A stretch of DNA of 9,626 bases. Source: Caulobacteraceae bacterium (GTDB taxonomy: Bacteria > Pseudomonadota > Alphaproteobacteria > Caulobacterales > Caulobacteraceae). The notes below the pieces were generated by a model, which was not told the origin of the DNA, did no database searches, and saw nothing but the letters and a program-made list of their open reading frames with translations. Below are positions 1-5,871 of this stretch, in pieces. Made by a program: the position numbers and the translations under genes. The first letter of the stretch is position 1. Each line of letters starts with the position of its first letter. The stretch is from positions 1 to 9,626 of the forward strand of contig CANGRP010000082.1 of the NCBI GenBank assembly GCA_947456005.1, given 5' to 3'.

Positions 1-342
1 GGCCGCCTCGCCCTCCTTCAGGGAGATGGAGTTGACGATGGCCTTGCCCTGCACGCAGCGCAGGCCCGCCTCGATCACCTCCCACTTGGAGGAGTCGATC
101 ATCACCGGCACCCTGGCGATGTCGGGCTCTGCGGCGATCAGGTTGAGGAAGGTCGTCATGGCCCGCACGGAGTCGAGAAGGCCCTCGTCCATGTTGACGT
201 CGATGATGGCGGCGCCGGCCTCCACCTGCTGGCGGGCGACGGACAGGGCGGCGGGGTAGTCGCCCTCGGCGACAAGCTTGCGGAAGCGGGCGGAGCCGGT
301 GACGTTGGTCCGCTCGCCGATGTTGACGAAGGTGGGCCTCAT
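1..342 (-). CDS. metH: Methionine synthase MetH, folate/cobalamin half (N-terminal part only, cut by window edge)
   Basis: This is the first 114 residues of the second half of a split cobalamin-dependent methionine synthase; the rest lies beyond position 1. The visible part is the start of the pterin-binding (methyltetrahydrofolate) domain, closely matching E. coli MetH just after its homocysteine domain: NIGERTNVTGSARF (residues 7-20), DVNMDEGLLD (48-57), EPDIARVPVMIDSSKWEVIE (72-91) and IVNSISLKEG (102-111). These segments form the TIM-barrel strands that hold methyl-THF. The missing part should carry the cobalamin-binding and SAM-reactivation domains. The ATG at 342 overlaps the preceding stop as ATGA and has a GGAG five bases upstream, inside the previous gene, so translation is probably coupled. 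In most bacteria this sequence continues directly from the homocysteine domain in one polypeptide; here it is a separate protein. The domain identity is very secure; the presence of the C-terminal domains is inferred. Confidence 0.95.
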   Translation of the reverse strand, partial: MRPTFVNIGERTNVTGSARFRKLVAEGDYPAALSVARQQVEAGAAIIDVNMDEGLLDSVRAMTTFLNLIAAEPDIARVPVMIDSSKWEVIEAGLRCVQGKAIVNSISLKEGEAA

Positions 343-1433
343 GACAGCTCCAGGGGCTCCAGCCCGGACAGGCGCATGGCGCGCGGGCGCTCCGGCGGGC
401 GGCGAGGGACCAGGCCCTGAACCGCCCTGGCGACATGAGCGATGTGGTCGGGCGTTGTGCCGCAGCAACCGCCGACAATGTTGACGATGCCGTCCTCGGC
501 CCACTGGTGCAGCGAGTGCCCGGTCTCGTGCGGCTGTTCGTCGTATTCGCCCATGGCGTTGGGCAGGCCGGCGTTCGGATAGGCGCTGACCAGGGTGTCG
601 GCCACCCGCGACAGCTCGGCGATGTGGGGGCGCATCAGGTCCGCGCCCAGGGCGCAGTTCAGGCCAATGGCGAAGGGCCGGGCATGGCGGACCGAGTTCC
701 AGAAGGCCTCGACGGTCTGGCCGGACAGGGTGCGCCCGGACCGGTCCGTGATGGTGCCCGAGATCCAGATCGGCAGGGGCTCATAGCCCTCGTCCTCCAG
801 GTCCATGATGGCCTTGATGGCCGCCTTGCAGTTGAGCGTGTCGGTGATGGTCTCGACCAGGTAGAGGTCGACCCCGCCCTCGTTCAGGGCGATGACCTGC
901 TCGCGATAGGCCTGGTAGACCTCCTCGAAGGTCACCGACCGGGCGCCGGGGTCGTTCACGTCCGGCGACATGGACAGCATCTTGTTCAGGGGGCCAATGG
1001 AGCCGGCGACAAGGCGCGGCTTGTGTGGCTCGGCGGCGGTCCAGCGGTCGGCGGAGGCACGCGCCAGGCGGGCGCCCTCCAGGTTGATGTCCCGCACCGC
1101 CGCCTCCAGGCTGTAGTCCGCCTGGGCGATGGTGGTGGCCGAGAAGGTGTTGGTCTCGGAGATGTCCGCCCCGGCGCCGAAATAGGCGTCGTGCAGCTCG
1201 GTGATGATGTCCGGCCGGGTCAGGCAGAGGAGGTCGTTGTTGCCCTTCAGCTGGCCCGGATGGGTGGCGAAGCGGTCGCCCCGGTAGTCGGCCTCGTCGA
1301 GGCCGCGCTTCTGGATCATGACGCCCCAGGAGCCGTCGAGGACCAGGATGCGCTCCCGGGAGGCGGCCTTGAGGGCGGCGATGCGCTCTGTGCGGGTCAT
1401 CTGGAAAGTCTCTCCTGTCAGGCCGCCCCTCAT
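339..1433 (-). CDS. metH1: Methionine synthase homocysteine-binding subunit (split MetH, first half)
   Basis: Homocysteine S-methyltransferase domain protein, 364 aa, equivalent to roughly the first 350 residues of E. coli MetH. It binds and activates homocysteine through zinc for methylation by the cobalamin half encoded next. Visible motifs (numbered from the 1433 start): ILVLDGSWGVMIQ (29-41), LKGNNDLL (62-69), GADISETNTFSAT (88-100), SISPDVNDP-like SMSPDVNDP (154-162), ISGTITDRSGRTLSGQT (224-240). The zinc ligands are all present: Cys260 in GLNCALG and Cys323/Cys324 in GGCCGTT. It ends in RLSGLEPLELS, exactly where intact MetH proteins enter the linker to the folate domain, so this is a clean inter-domain split and not a truncation. 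The start at 1433 overlaps the metF stop as ATGA and has AGGAGG six bases upstream. An alternative ATG at 1400 (MTRTERIAAL, 353 aa) has a weaker, more distant AGGAGA and fits the family N-terminus equally well. Confidence 0.95.
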   Translation of the reverse strand: MRGGLTGETFQMTRTERIAALKAASRERILVLDGSWGVMIQKRGLDEADYRGDRFATHPGQLKGNNDLLCLTRPDIITELHDAYFGAGADISETNTFSATTIAQADYSLEAAVRDINLEGARLARASADRWTAAEPHKPRLVAGSIGPLNKMLSMSPDVNDPGARSVTFEEVYQAYREQVIALNEGGVDLYLVETITDTLNCKAAIKAIMDLEDEGYEPLPIWISGTITDRSGRTLSGQTVEAFWNSVRHARPFAIGLNCALGADLMRPHIAELSRVADTLVSAYPNAGLPNAMGEYDEQPHETGHSLHQWAEDGIVNIVGGCCGTTPDHIAHVARAVQGLVPRRPPERPRAMRLSGLEPLELS

Positions 1434-2350
1434 CCCTGTCCTCCTGCTTCGGTCCGCTCGCGCAGTCCGAGGATCCGGCAGATGGCGTAGACCAGGTCGG
1501 CCCGGTTCAGGGTGTAGAAGTGGAAGTCAGAATAGCCTTCCTCGGCCAGCTTGACGCACATCTCGGCGGCCACGCCTGCAGCGATCATGCGGCGGGTCTC
1601 CGGGTCCTTGTCCAGGCCCTCGAACAGGCTCCCGAGCCAGCCGGGCAGGGGGATGCCCACGGGGCCCGCCATGCGCTTGAGCCCCTTGAAGTTCGAGACC
1701 GGCATGATGCCTGGCGAGATGGGAATGGTGACGCCGGCCCTGCGGACCCGGTCCATGAATCTCAGGAAGCCGTCGGTGTCGTAGAAGAACTGGGTGATGG
1801 CCCGGGTCGCGCCAGCGTCGATTTTGGCCTTCAGGACGTCGATGTCGTGATCGACCGATCCGCTTTCGGGGTGGGTCTGGGGATAGAGGCTGACGCTGAC
1901 CTCGAAGGGGCCGATGGCGCGGATGCCCGCGGTCAGCTCGGTGGCGTTCAGGTAGCCGTCCTCCCGGGGGACATAGACCCCGCCGATCTGGCCCGGCGGA
2001 TCGCCGCGCAGGGCCACGATGTGGCGGACCCCGGCGTCCCAGTAGTCGCGGATCACCTCGTCCACCTCGGCCCGGCTGGCGTCGACGCAGGTCAGGTGGG
2101 CGGCGGGCGACAGGCGTGTCTCCGCCAGGATCCGGCTGACCGTGCGGTGGGTGCGGTCGCGGGTGGAGCCGCCGGCGCCGTAGGTGACCGAGACGAAGGC
2201 CGGGTTGAGCGGGGCGAGGCGGCGGATCGCCTCCCACATGGCGACCTCGGCCTCCTCGGTCTTAGGCGGCGAGAACTCGAAGGAGACTCGGGGCGGCTGG
2301 GCCAGGCCGGCCCCGGCGCGGGCGATGGGCCCAAGGGCGGGTTCGGTCAT
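1430..2350 (-). CDS. metF: 5,10-methylenetetrahydrofolate reductase MetF
   Basis: FAD-dependent reductase, 306 aa, normal length for bacterial MetF. It reduces 5,10-methylene-THF to 5-methyl-THF, the methyl donor for the MetH halves encoded next. The catalytic features of the TIM barrel are present: Glu25 in VSFEFSPPK (E. coli Glu28), SVTYGAGGSTRDRT (54-67), HLTCVDAS (85-92), the FAD/folate Asp117 in VALRGDPPG, Gln187 in AITQFFYDTD, and SPGIMPVSNFKGLKRM (212-227). The C-terminal DFHFYTLNRADLVYAIC (275-291) is diagnostic. Start: ATG at 2350, overlapping the regulator stop as ATGA, with a strong AAAGGAG (2363-2357) six bases upstream. Its own stop overlaps the next start in the same way. It is second in the SahR-headed operon, so it is expected to be derepressed when S-adenosylhomocysteine rises. 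Identification is secure. Confidence 0.97.
   Translation of the reverse strand: MTEPALGPIARAGAGLAQPPRVSFEFSPPKTEEAEVAMWEAIRRLAPLNPAFVSVTYGAGGSTRDRTHRTVSRILAETRLSPAAHLTCVDASRAEVDEVIRDYWDAGVRHIVALRGDPPGQIGGVYVPREDGYLNATELTAGIRAIGPFEVSVSLYPQTHPESGSVDHDIDVLKAKIDAGATRAITQFFYDTDGFLRFMDRVRRAGVTIPISPGIMPVSNFKGLKRMAGPVGIPLPGWLGSLFEGLDKDPETRRMIAAGVAAEMCVKLAEEGYSDFHFYTLNRADLVYAICRILGLRERTEAGGQG
1440..1445 (-). promoter_or_regulatory. Shine-Dalgarno deciding the homocysteine-subunit start
   Basis: On the minus strand AGGAGG lies at 1445-1440, six bases before the ATG at 1433 and inside the last codons of metF. It favours 1433 over the internal ATG at 1400, whose AGGAGA is ten bases away. The site also fits re-initiation by ribosomes finishing metF. 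Confidence 0.7.
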
Positions 2351-3297
2351 GCAGGGCTCCTTTGGGCGGTCCAGACACAGACGGTCAGACCCTCGGCGCG
2401 GGCCGGGGGAAGGGTCTCCAGCTCCACCTGGCGGAGGCCGGCGGCGGACAGCCAGCGCTTCATCTCTGCGGCGGAGAAGCCGAGACGCCGGTGCTGGTGC
2501 TGCTCACGCAGCATCTCAAGGGTGTGAGGGGCGAAGTCGATGATGACCAGGCGGCCGCCGGCCCCTGTCAGCCGGCCCGCCTCGCGCACCGCGGCGGCGG
2601 GGTCGCCCAGATAGTGAAGGACCTGGTGCACCACCACCAGGTCGGCGCAGCCGTCCGGAAGGCGAGTGGCGAAGATATCGCCGTGCCGAAGCTCGACCGC
2701 ATCCAGACCTGCCGCCTCGACCCGGGCGCGGGCGACGTTGAGCATTTGCTGAGACAGGTCGAGCCCGACGCCGGACCGGGCCCTGTCCCCGATCAGGGTG
2801 AGCATGCGTCCTGAACCCGTGCCGAGGTCCACCAGCCGCTGGAAGGGGCCCGGCCCCGCAGCCCTCAGGATGGCGCCCTCCACCCGGTCCTCGGCGACAT
2901 GCAGGGAGCGGATCTCGTCCCAGGTCGAGGCGTTGCGCGCAAAGTACTGGTCCGCCGCCGCCCGGCGCTCGGCCCGCACGGCCTCCAGCCGCTCTGCGTC
3001 CCGGATCAGTGCGGGATCGGAGGGGTCCAGGGTGGCGAGTACCTGGTCGGCCAGGAAGCGGGCCTCGCTCGATCCCGAAGGCCGGTAGAAGACCCAGGCG
3101 CCATCCGGGAACCGCTCGACAAGCCCCGCCTCGGCGAGCAGGCGCAGGTGCCGCGAGACCCGGGGCTGGCTCTGGTCCAGCACCTTGCAGATCTCCAGCA
3201 CCGCCAACTCCTCCCGCGCTAGCAGGGCGAGGATCCGCAGGCGCGAGGGCTCCCCCGCGGCGCGCAGGACATCGACGGTGCGGGCGGCGCTCAACAT
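2347..3297 (-). CDS. sahR: SahR-type regulator: ArsR winged helix fused to a SAM-methyltransferase-like sensor domain
   Basis: The protein has 316 aa in two domains. Residues 1-75 are an ArsR-type winged helix: GEPSRLRILALLA (15-27), recognition helix SQPRVSRHLRLLAEAGLV (43-60), then a beta wing (ERFPDGAWVFYR, 61-72). Residues about 120-315 are a Rossmann methyltransferase fold: motif I LVDLGTGSGRML (155-166), GVGLDLSQQML with acidic Asp180, HGDIF (205-209) and VVVHQVLHYLGDP (221-233). From known family work, proteobacterial SahR proteins repress SAM-cycle genes and are released by S-adenosylhomocysteine bound to this methyltransferase-like domain. The metal-site cysteine pair of ArsR is absent: the aligned positions in LAVLEICKVL are Ala and Leu, leaving one Cys37. 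That argues against an arsenic sensor. It heads the metF-metH operon, overlaps metF by ATGA and sits directly behind a palindromic operator, so it is probably autoregulated. No Shine-Dalgarno precedes ATG 3297. True enzyme activity in the C-terminal domain cannot be excluded. Confidence 0.85.
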   Translation of the reverse strand: MLSAARTVDVLRAAGEPSRLRILALLAREELAVLEICKVLDQSQPRVSRHLRLLAEAGLVERFPDGAWVFYRPSGSSEARFLADQVLATLDPSDPALIRDAERLEAVRAERRAAADQYFARNASTWDEIRSLHVAEDRVEGAILRAAGPGPFQRLVDLGTGSGRMLTLIGDRARSGVGLDLSQQMLNVARARVEAAGLDAVELRHGDIFATRLPDGCADLVVVHQVLHYLGDPAAAVREAGRLTGAGGRLVIIDFAPHTLEMLREQHQHRRLGFSAAEMKRWLSAAGLRQVELETLPPARAEGLTVCVWTAQRSPA

Positions 3298-3303
3298 GAG
3301 CGT

Positions 3304-3328
3304 ATAAAGATATCTTTATGTCTTTATG
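3304..3328. promoter_or_regulatory. Palindromic operator with an extra tandem half-site (predicted SahR site)
   Basis: Positions 3304-3319 read ATAAAGATATCTTTAT, a perfect 16-bp inverted repeat (ATAAAGAT / ATCTTTAT). The right arm is then repeated directly: TCTTTATG occurs twice back to back at 3313-3320 and 3321-3328. The 26 bases 3303-3328 contain only 5 G/C in a genome near 70% GC. The palindrome covers the predicted -10 and most of the spacer, and the extra half-site reaches to the -35. A bound dimer would therefore block RNA polymerase. Assignment to SahR rests on adjacency, on the AT-rich palindromes typical of ArsR-family operators and on SahR operators being found at metF/metH promoters; the binding itself is inferred. 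Confidence 0.75.
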
Positions 3329-3332
3329 TCAA
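3304..3332 (-). promoter_or_regulatory. Core promoter of the sahR-metF-metH operon, probably leaderless
   Basis: Reading the minus strand, a perfect -35 TTGACA lies at 3332-3327. A 17-base spacer follows, then CTTTAT (3309-3304) as a weak -10 (three of six bases match TATAAT). Transcription starting about seven bases later falls at 3297, the A of the sahR ATG. The bases before that ATG (ACGCTC) contain no Shine-Dalgarno, unlike the strong ones before metF and the homocysteine subunit. An 18-base spacer (TTTATA as -10) would shift the start by only one base. The perfect -35 is the strong part of the call; the -10 and start site are inferred. Confidence 0.6.
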
Positions 3333-3354
3333 CCCGAGGCGGATCCGTCTCGGG
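3333..3354 (-). terminator. Possible weak hairpin after the aminotransferase gene
   Basis: The 22 bases fold as a nine-pair stem with a GATC loop (arms CCCGAGGCG and CGTCTCGGG). On the minus strand one pair is an A-C mismatch; on the plus strand it would be G-U. It lies 8-29 bases beyond the aminotransferase stop, just before the sahR -35. There is no T-tract (TTGACA follows), so it is at best a weak terminator or mRNA 3'-end structure that insulates the two genes. Confidence 0.3.
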
Positions 3355-3361
3355 CCCGGTT

Positions 3362-4687
3362 TCATGCGACGCCGTCGAGCACCCCGCCCAGGATCTCGAA
3401 CAGCTTGCCGATCTCATCCTCGCTGATGATCAGCGGCGGAGAGAGGGCGATGATGTCGCCTGTGGCCCGGACCAGGAGACCCGCCTTCAGCGCCTTCACC
3501 AGCACCTCGTAGCCCCGGGCCCCGGGGGCGTCCGGCCGTGGCGACAGCTCGATGGCCCCCATCAGGCCGATATTGCGGATGTCGACGACATTCGGCTTGC
3601 CGCACAGGGCGTGGAGGTGGTCCTCCCACAGGCTGGCCAGGGACTTCACCCGGGTGAAGAGGCCGTCGCGGTGGTAGATCTCCAGGCTGGCGAGGGCGGC
3701 GGCGCAGGCGACCGGATGCCCGGAATACGTGTAACCATGGAAGAATTCGATGGCCGCCGGCGGGCCCTGGACGATGGCGTCGTGGACCTTCCGGTGGGCG
3801 AAGACCGCCCCCATGGGCAGGGCGCCATTGGTGATGCCCTTGGCGGTGGTCATGATGTCCGGGGTGACGCCCAGAGCCTGGGCGGCGAAGGGCTCGCCCA
3901 GCCGGCCAAAGCCGGTGATGACCTCGTCGAAGATCAGCAGGATGCCGTGCCGGTCGCAGACCGCGCGCAGGCGCTCCAGGTAGCCCTTGGGCGGCGGCAG
4001 GACCCCCGCCGAACCGGCCACGGGCTCGACGATGACGGCGGCGATGGTCTCTGCGCCGTGCAGGGCGACCAGCCGCTCGACCTCGTCCGCCTTCTCAGCC
4101 CCATGCTCAGGCAGTCCGCGGGAGAAGGCGTTGCGCTGCGGGTCGAAGGTATGGGCGATGTGGTCTGCGCCCGGCAGGGTGAGGTAGGTCCGACGGTTAT
4201 TGACGAGGCCGCCGACCGAAATCCCGCCGAAGCCCACGCCGTGATAGCCCTTCTCGCGGCCGATCAGGCGCACCCTCTGCCCCTCGCCGCGGGCCCGGTG
4301 ATAGGCCAGGGCCATCTTCAGGGCGGTGTCGACGGACTCCGAACCGGAGTTGGTGAAGAAGATCCGGTCGAGGCCGGAGGGGGCGAACTCCGACAGGGCC
4401 GCCGCGAGCCGGAAGGGCAGGGGGTGGCCCATCTGGAAGGTCGGGGCGAAGTCCAGGGTGGCCAGCTGGCGGGAGACGGCCTGGGTGATCTCTTCCCGGG
4501 CATGGCCCAGGTTGCAGCACCAGAGGCCGGCGGTGCCGTCCAGGACCTCATCGCCGTCGACCGTGCGGTAGTACATGCCGCTGGCCTCGGCCAGGAGGCG
4601 AGGGGCGTCCTTGAACTGCCGGTTGGCCGTGAAGGGCATCCAGAAGGCCGACAGGTCCGGCCGGTTGTCCCCGTAGTCCGCGCTCAT
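3362..4687 (-). CDS. Class III omega-aminotransferase, beta-alanine:pyruvate type
   Basis: PLP-dependent fold-type I transaminase, 441 aa, the usual length. It most resembles omega-amino acid:pyruvate aminotransferases, which move the amino group of beta-alanine or similar omega-amines to pyruvate. Motifs: WMPFTANRQFK (16-26) and LWCCNLGHAREEI (55-67), both typical of this subgroup; phosphate-binding NSGSES (113-118); GYHG (147-150); VIVEPVAGSAGVLPPP (218-233); cofactor Asp254 in FDEVITGFGR (253-262); Schiff-base Lys283 in TTAKGITNGALPMG; HGYTYSGHPVACAAAL (317-332). A purine-rich GAGAGGGG lies upstream of ATG 4687. It is on the same strand as, and 64 bp ahead of, the sahR operon, which has its own promoter. 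It is divergent from the aldo/keto reductase. Nothing nearby fixes the substrate, so putrescine or other amines remain possible. Confidence 0.9.
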   Translation of the reverse strand: MSADYGDNRPDLSAFWMPFTANRQFKDAPRLLAEASGMYYRTVDGDEVLDGTAGLWCCNLGHAREEITQAVSRQLATLDFAPTFQMGHPLPFRLAAALSEFAPSGLDRIFFTNSGSESVDTALKMALAYHRARGEGQRVRLIGREKGYHGVGFGGISVGGLVNNRRTYLTLPGADHIAHTFDPQRNAFSRGLPEHGAEKADEVERLVALHGAETIAAVIVEPVAGSAGVLPPPKGYLERLRAVCDRHGILLIFDEVITGFGRLGEPFAAQALGVTPDIMTTAKGITNGALPMGAVFAHRKVHDAIVQGPPAAIEFFHGYTYSGHPVACAAALASLEIYHRDGLFTRVKSLASLWEDHLHALCGKPNVVDIRNIGLMGAIELSPRPDAPGARGYEVLVKALKAGLLVRATGDIIALSPPLIISEDEIGKLFEILGGVLDGVA

Positions 4688-4750
4688 GCCCTTGCCCCTC
4701 TCGCTCAGGAACCGAGGGTATCTTAGCGTCTCCGACCGCGATTGCGAGGC

Positions 4751-4778
4751 TTGCCACCCCGCAGGGGCGCGCTTATCA
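4751..4778 (+). promoter_or_regulatory. Candidate promoter for the aldo/keto reductase gene
   Basis: TTGCCA (4751-4756), a 16-base spacer and TTATCA (4773-4778) lie in the 146-bp divergent gap 4688-4833, about 55 bases before the reductase ATG. The spacer holds a short CCCC-GCA-GGGG inverted repeat. Matches to consensus are modest. On the opposite strand only a GCTAAGAT, loosely like a caulobacter -10, is visible for the aminotransferase. Nothing else is seen in this gap. Confidence 0.3.
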
Positions 4779-4820
4779 GCCGATGGCCGGACAGATGGGC
4801 GATCAGGCCCGCGCCGTGTC

Positions 4821-4827
4821 AGGGGAG
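4821..4827 (+). promoter_or_regulatory. Shine-Dalgarno deciding the aldo/keto reductase start
   Basis: AGGGGAG lies six bases before ATG 4834. It selects this start over the upstream in-frame ATG at 4783, which would add 17 residues with no family counterpart. Confidence 0.8.
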
Positions 4828-4833
4828 ACCGCT

Positions 4834-5850
4834 ATGCAGCATCAGCGCCTGGGCCGCAGCCCGATCGTCGTTTCCAAGATCTGCATGGGGACCATGACCT
4901 TTGGCTCCCAGGCCGACGAGAAGACCTCCTTCCGGATTCTCGACCGCAGCCTCGAGGCGGGGATCAACTTCTTCGACACCGCCGAGAACTATCCGGTGCC
5001 GCCACAGGAGTCCTGGGCCGGCCTGACCGAGGAGATTTTCGGCCGCTGGATGAAGACCAAGCGGCGGGACGAGATCATCCTGGCCACCAAGGTCTGCGGC
5101 CCCAGCCATGGCTGGATCAAGGGCTCCCAGCGGGCCGGCATGACGGCGCTGGACCGGCACAATATCACCCGGGCCATCGAGGACAGCCTGCGGCGTCTCG
5201 GCACCGACTATGTCGACCTTTACCAGACCCACTGGCCTGACCATGGCGCCCGCTACGAGGACGCCCTGGAGACCCTGGACGAACTGGTCCGCGCCGGAAA
5301 GGTGCGGGTCCTCGGCTGCTCGAACGAGACCTCCTGGGGCCTGATGAAGGCGCTCTCGACCTCCGAGCGTGAGGGCTTCGCCCGCTACGAGACGATCCAG
5401 AACAACCACAGCCTGAACAACCGCCGCTTCGAGGACGAGCTGGCCCAGGTCTGCCGGCAGGAAGGGGTCAGCTCCATTCCCTACTCGCCCCTGGCGGGCG
5501 GCGTGCTGTCAGGCAAGTACAACGGCGGCGCCCTGCCGGCCGGCGCGCGCTTCAGCCGCTATCTCGAGATCGGCGGCCGGCAGGCGGCGATGGCGCGCCG
5601 CTTCGTCAACGAGAAGTCGCTGGCCACCACCGAGCGCCTGGCGAAGATCGCGGCCGAGGCGGGTATGTCCCTGGTCACCCTCGCCACCGCCTGGTCCAAG
5701 CAGCACGATTTCGTGGCCTCGACCATCGTCGGCGTGACCCGCGAGGACCAGCTGGACGACATCTTCGCCGCTGCAGACGTCGTCCTGTCGCCGGAGGTCC
5801 TTAAGTCCATCGACGACGTCACCCGGGACATCCTCTACCCCATGGGCTGA
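4834..5850 (+). CDS. Tas-like NADP(H)-dependent aldo/keto reductase
   Basis: AKR-superfamily TIM-barrel oxidoreductase, 338 aa. The full catalytic tetrad is present: Asp48 and Tyr53 in DTAENY, Lys86 in ATKVCGPS, and His133 in YQTHWPD. The cofactor region includes LGCSNETSWG (160-169), IPYSPLAGGVLSGKY (215-229) and STIVGVTREDQL (296-307). The N-terminus QHQRLGRSPIVVSKICMGTMTFG and the PVPP after the Tyr closely resemble E. coli Tas, a subgroup named for restoring tyrosine prototrophy when overexpressed. The natural substrate of this subgroup is not established, so only a general carbonyl reductase role is claimed. The DMT permease follows after 21 bp and the TPR gene after another 25 bp, so the three may be cotranscribed, but they show no evident shared pathway. 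The divergent neighbour is the aminotransferase. Confidence 0.92.
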   Translation: MQHQRLGRSPIVVSKICMGTMTFGSQADEKTSFRILDRSLEAGINFFDTAENYPVPPQESWAGLTEEIFGRWMKTKRRDEIILATKVCGPSHGWIKGSQRAGMTALDRHNITRAIEDSLRRLGTDYVDLYQTHWPDHGARYEDALETLDELVRAGKVRVLGCSNETSWGLMKALSTSEREGFARYETIQNNHSLNNRRFEDELAQVCRQEGVSSIPYSPLAGGVLSGKYNGGALPAGARFSRYLEIGGRQAAMARRFVNEKSLATTERLAKIAAEAGMSLVTLATAWSKQHDFVASTIVGVTREDQLDDIFAAADVVLSPEVLKSIDDVTRDILYPMG

Positions 5851-5871
5851 GGCCCTGTGCGGACCTGAGCC

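Noticed and set aside
339..342. Frameshift or sequencing error splitting metH
   Set aside because: The break lies exactly at a domain linker, with its own GGAG and ATG and an ATGA overlap like the other two junctions in the operon. That looks designed, not accidental, though reads from relatives would settle it.
435..1490. Long plus-strand open frame opposite the homocysteine subunit
   Set aside because: It is a low-complexity Gly/Val/Asp-rich shadow of a secure gene with no motif or good start site.
1520..2527. Plus-strand open frame opposite metF
   Set aside because: It is a shadow of metF, Gly/Val/Asp-rich, without family features.
2347..3297. Arsenic regulator or ArsM-type arsenite methyltransferase fusion
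   Set aside because: The ArsR metal-site cysteines are replaced by Ala and Leu, the methyltransferase domain lacks an ArsM cysteine set, and the neighbours are methionine genes with no ars genes.
3298..3361. SAM, SAH or cobalamin riboswitch before the methionine operon
   Set aside because: The gap is only 64 bp, and the predicted transcript starts at the ATG, so there is no leader RNA in which to fold one.
3326..4726. Long open frame on the plus strand opposite the aminotransferase
   Set aside because: It is antisense to a gene with clear motifs; in 70% GC DNA stops are rare in the mirror frames. Its translation has no recognisable domain.
4783..4833. Longer aldo/keto reductase starting at ATG 4783
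   Set aside because: The added 17 residues have no family match, and the strong AGGGGAG is positioned for ATG 4834.
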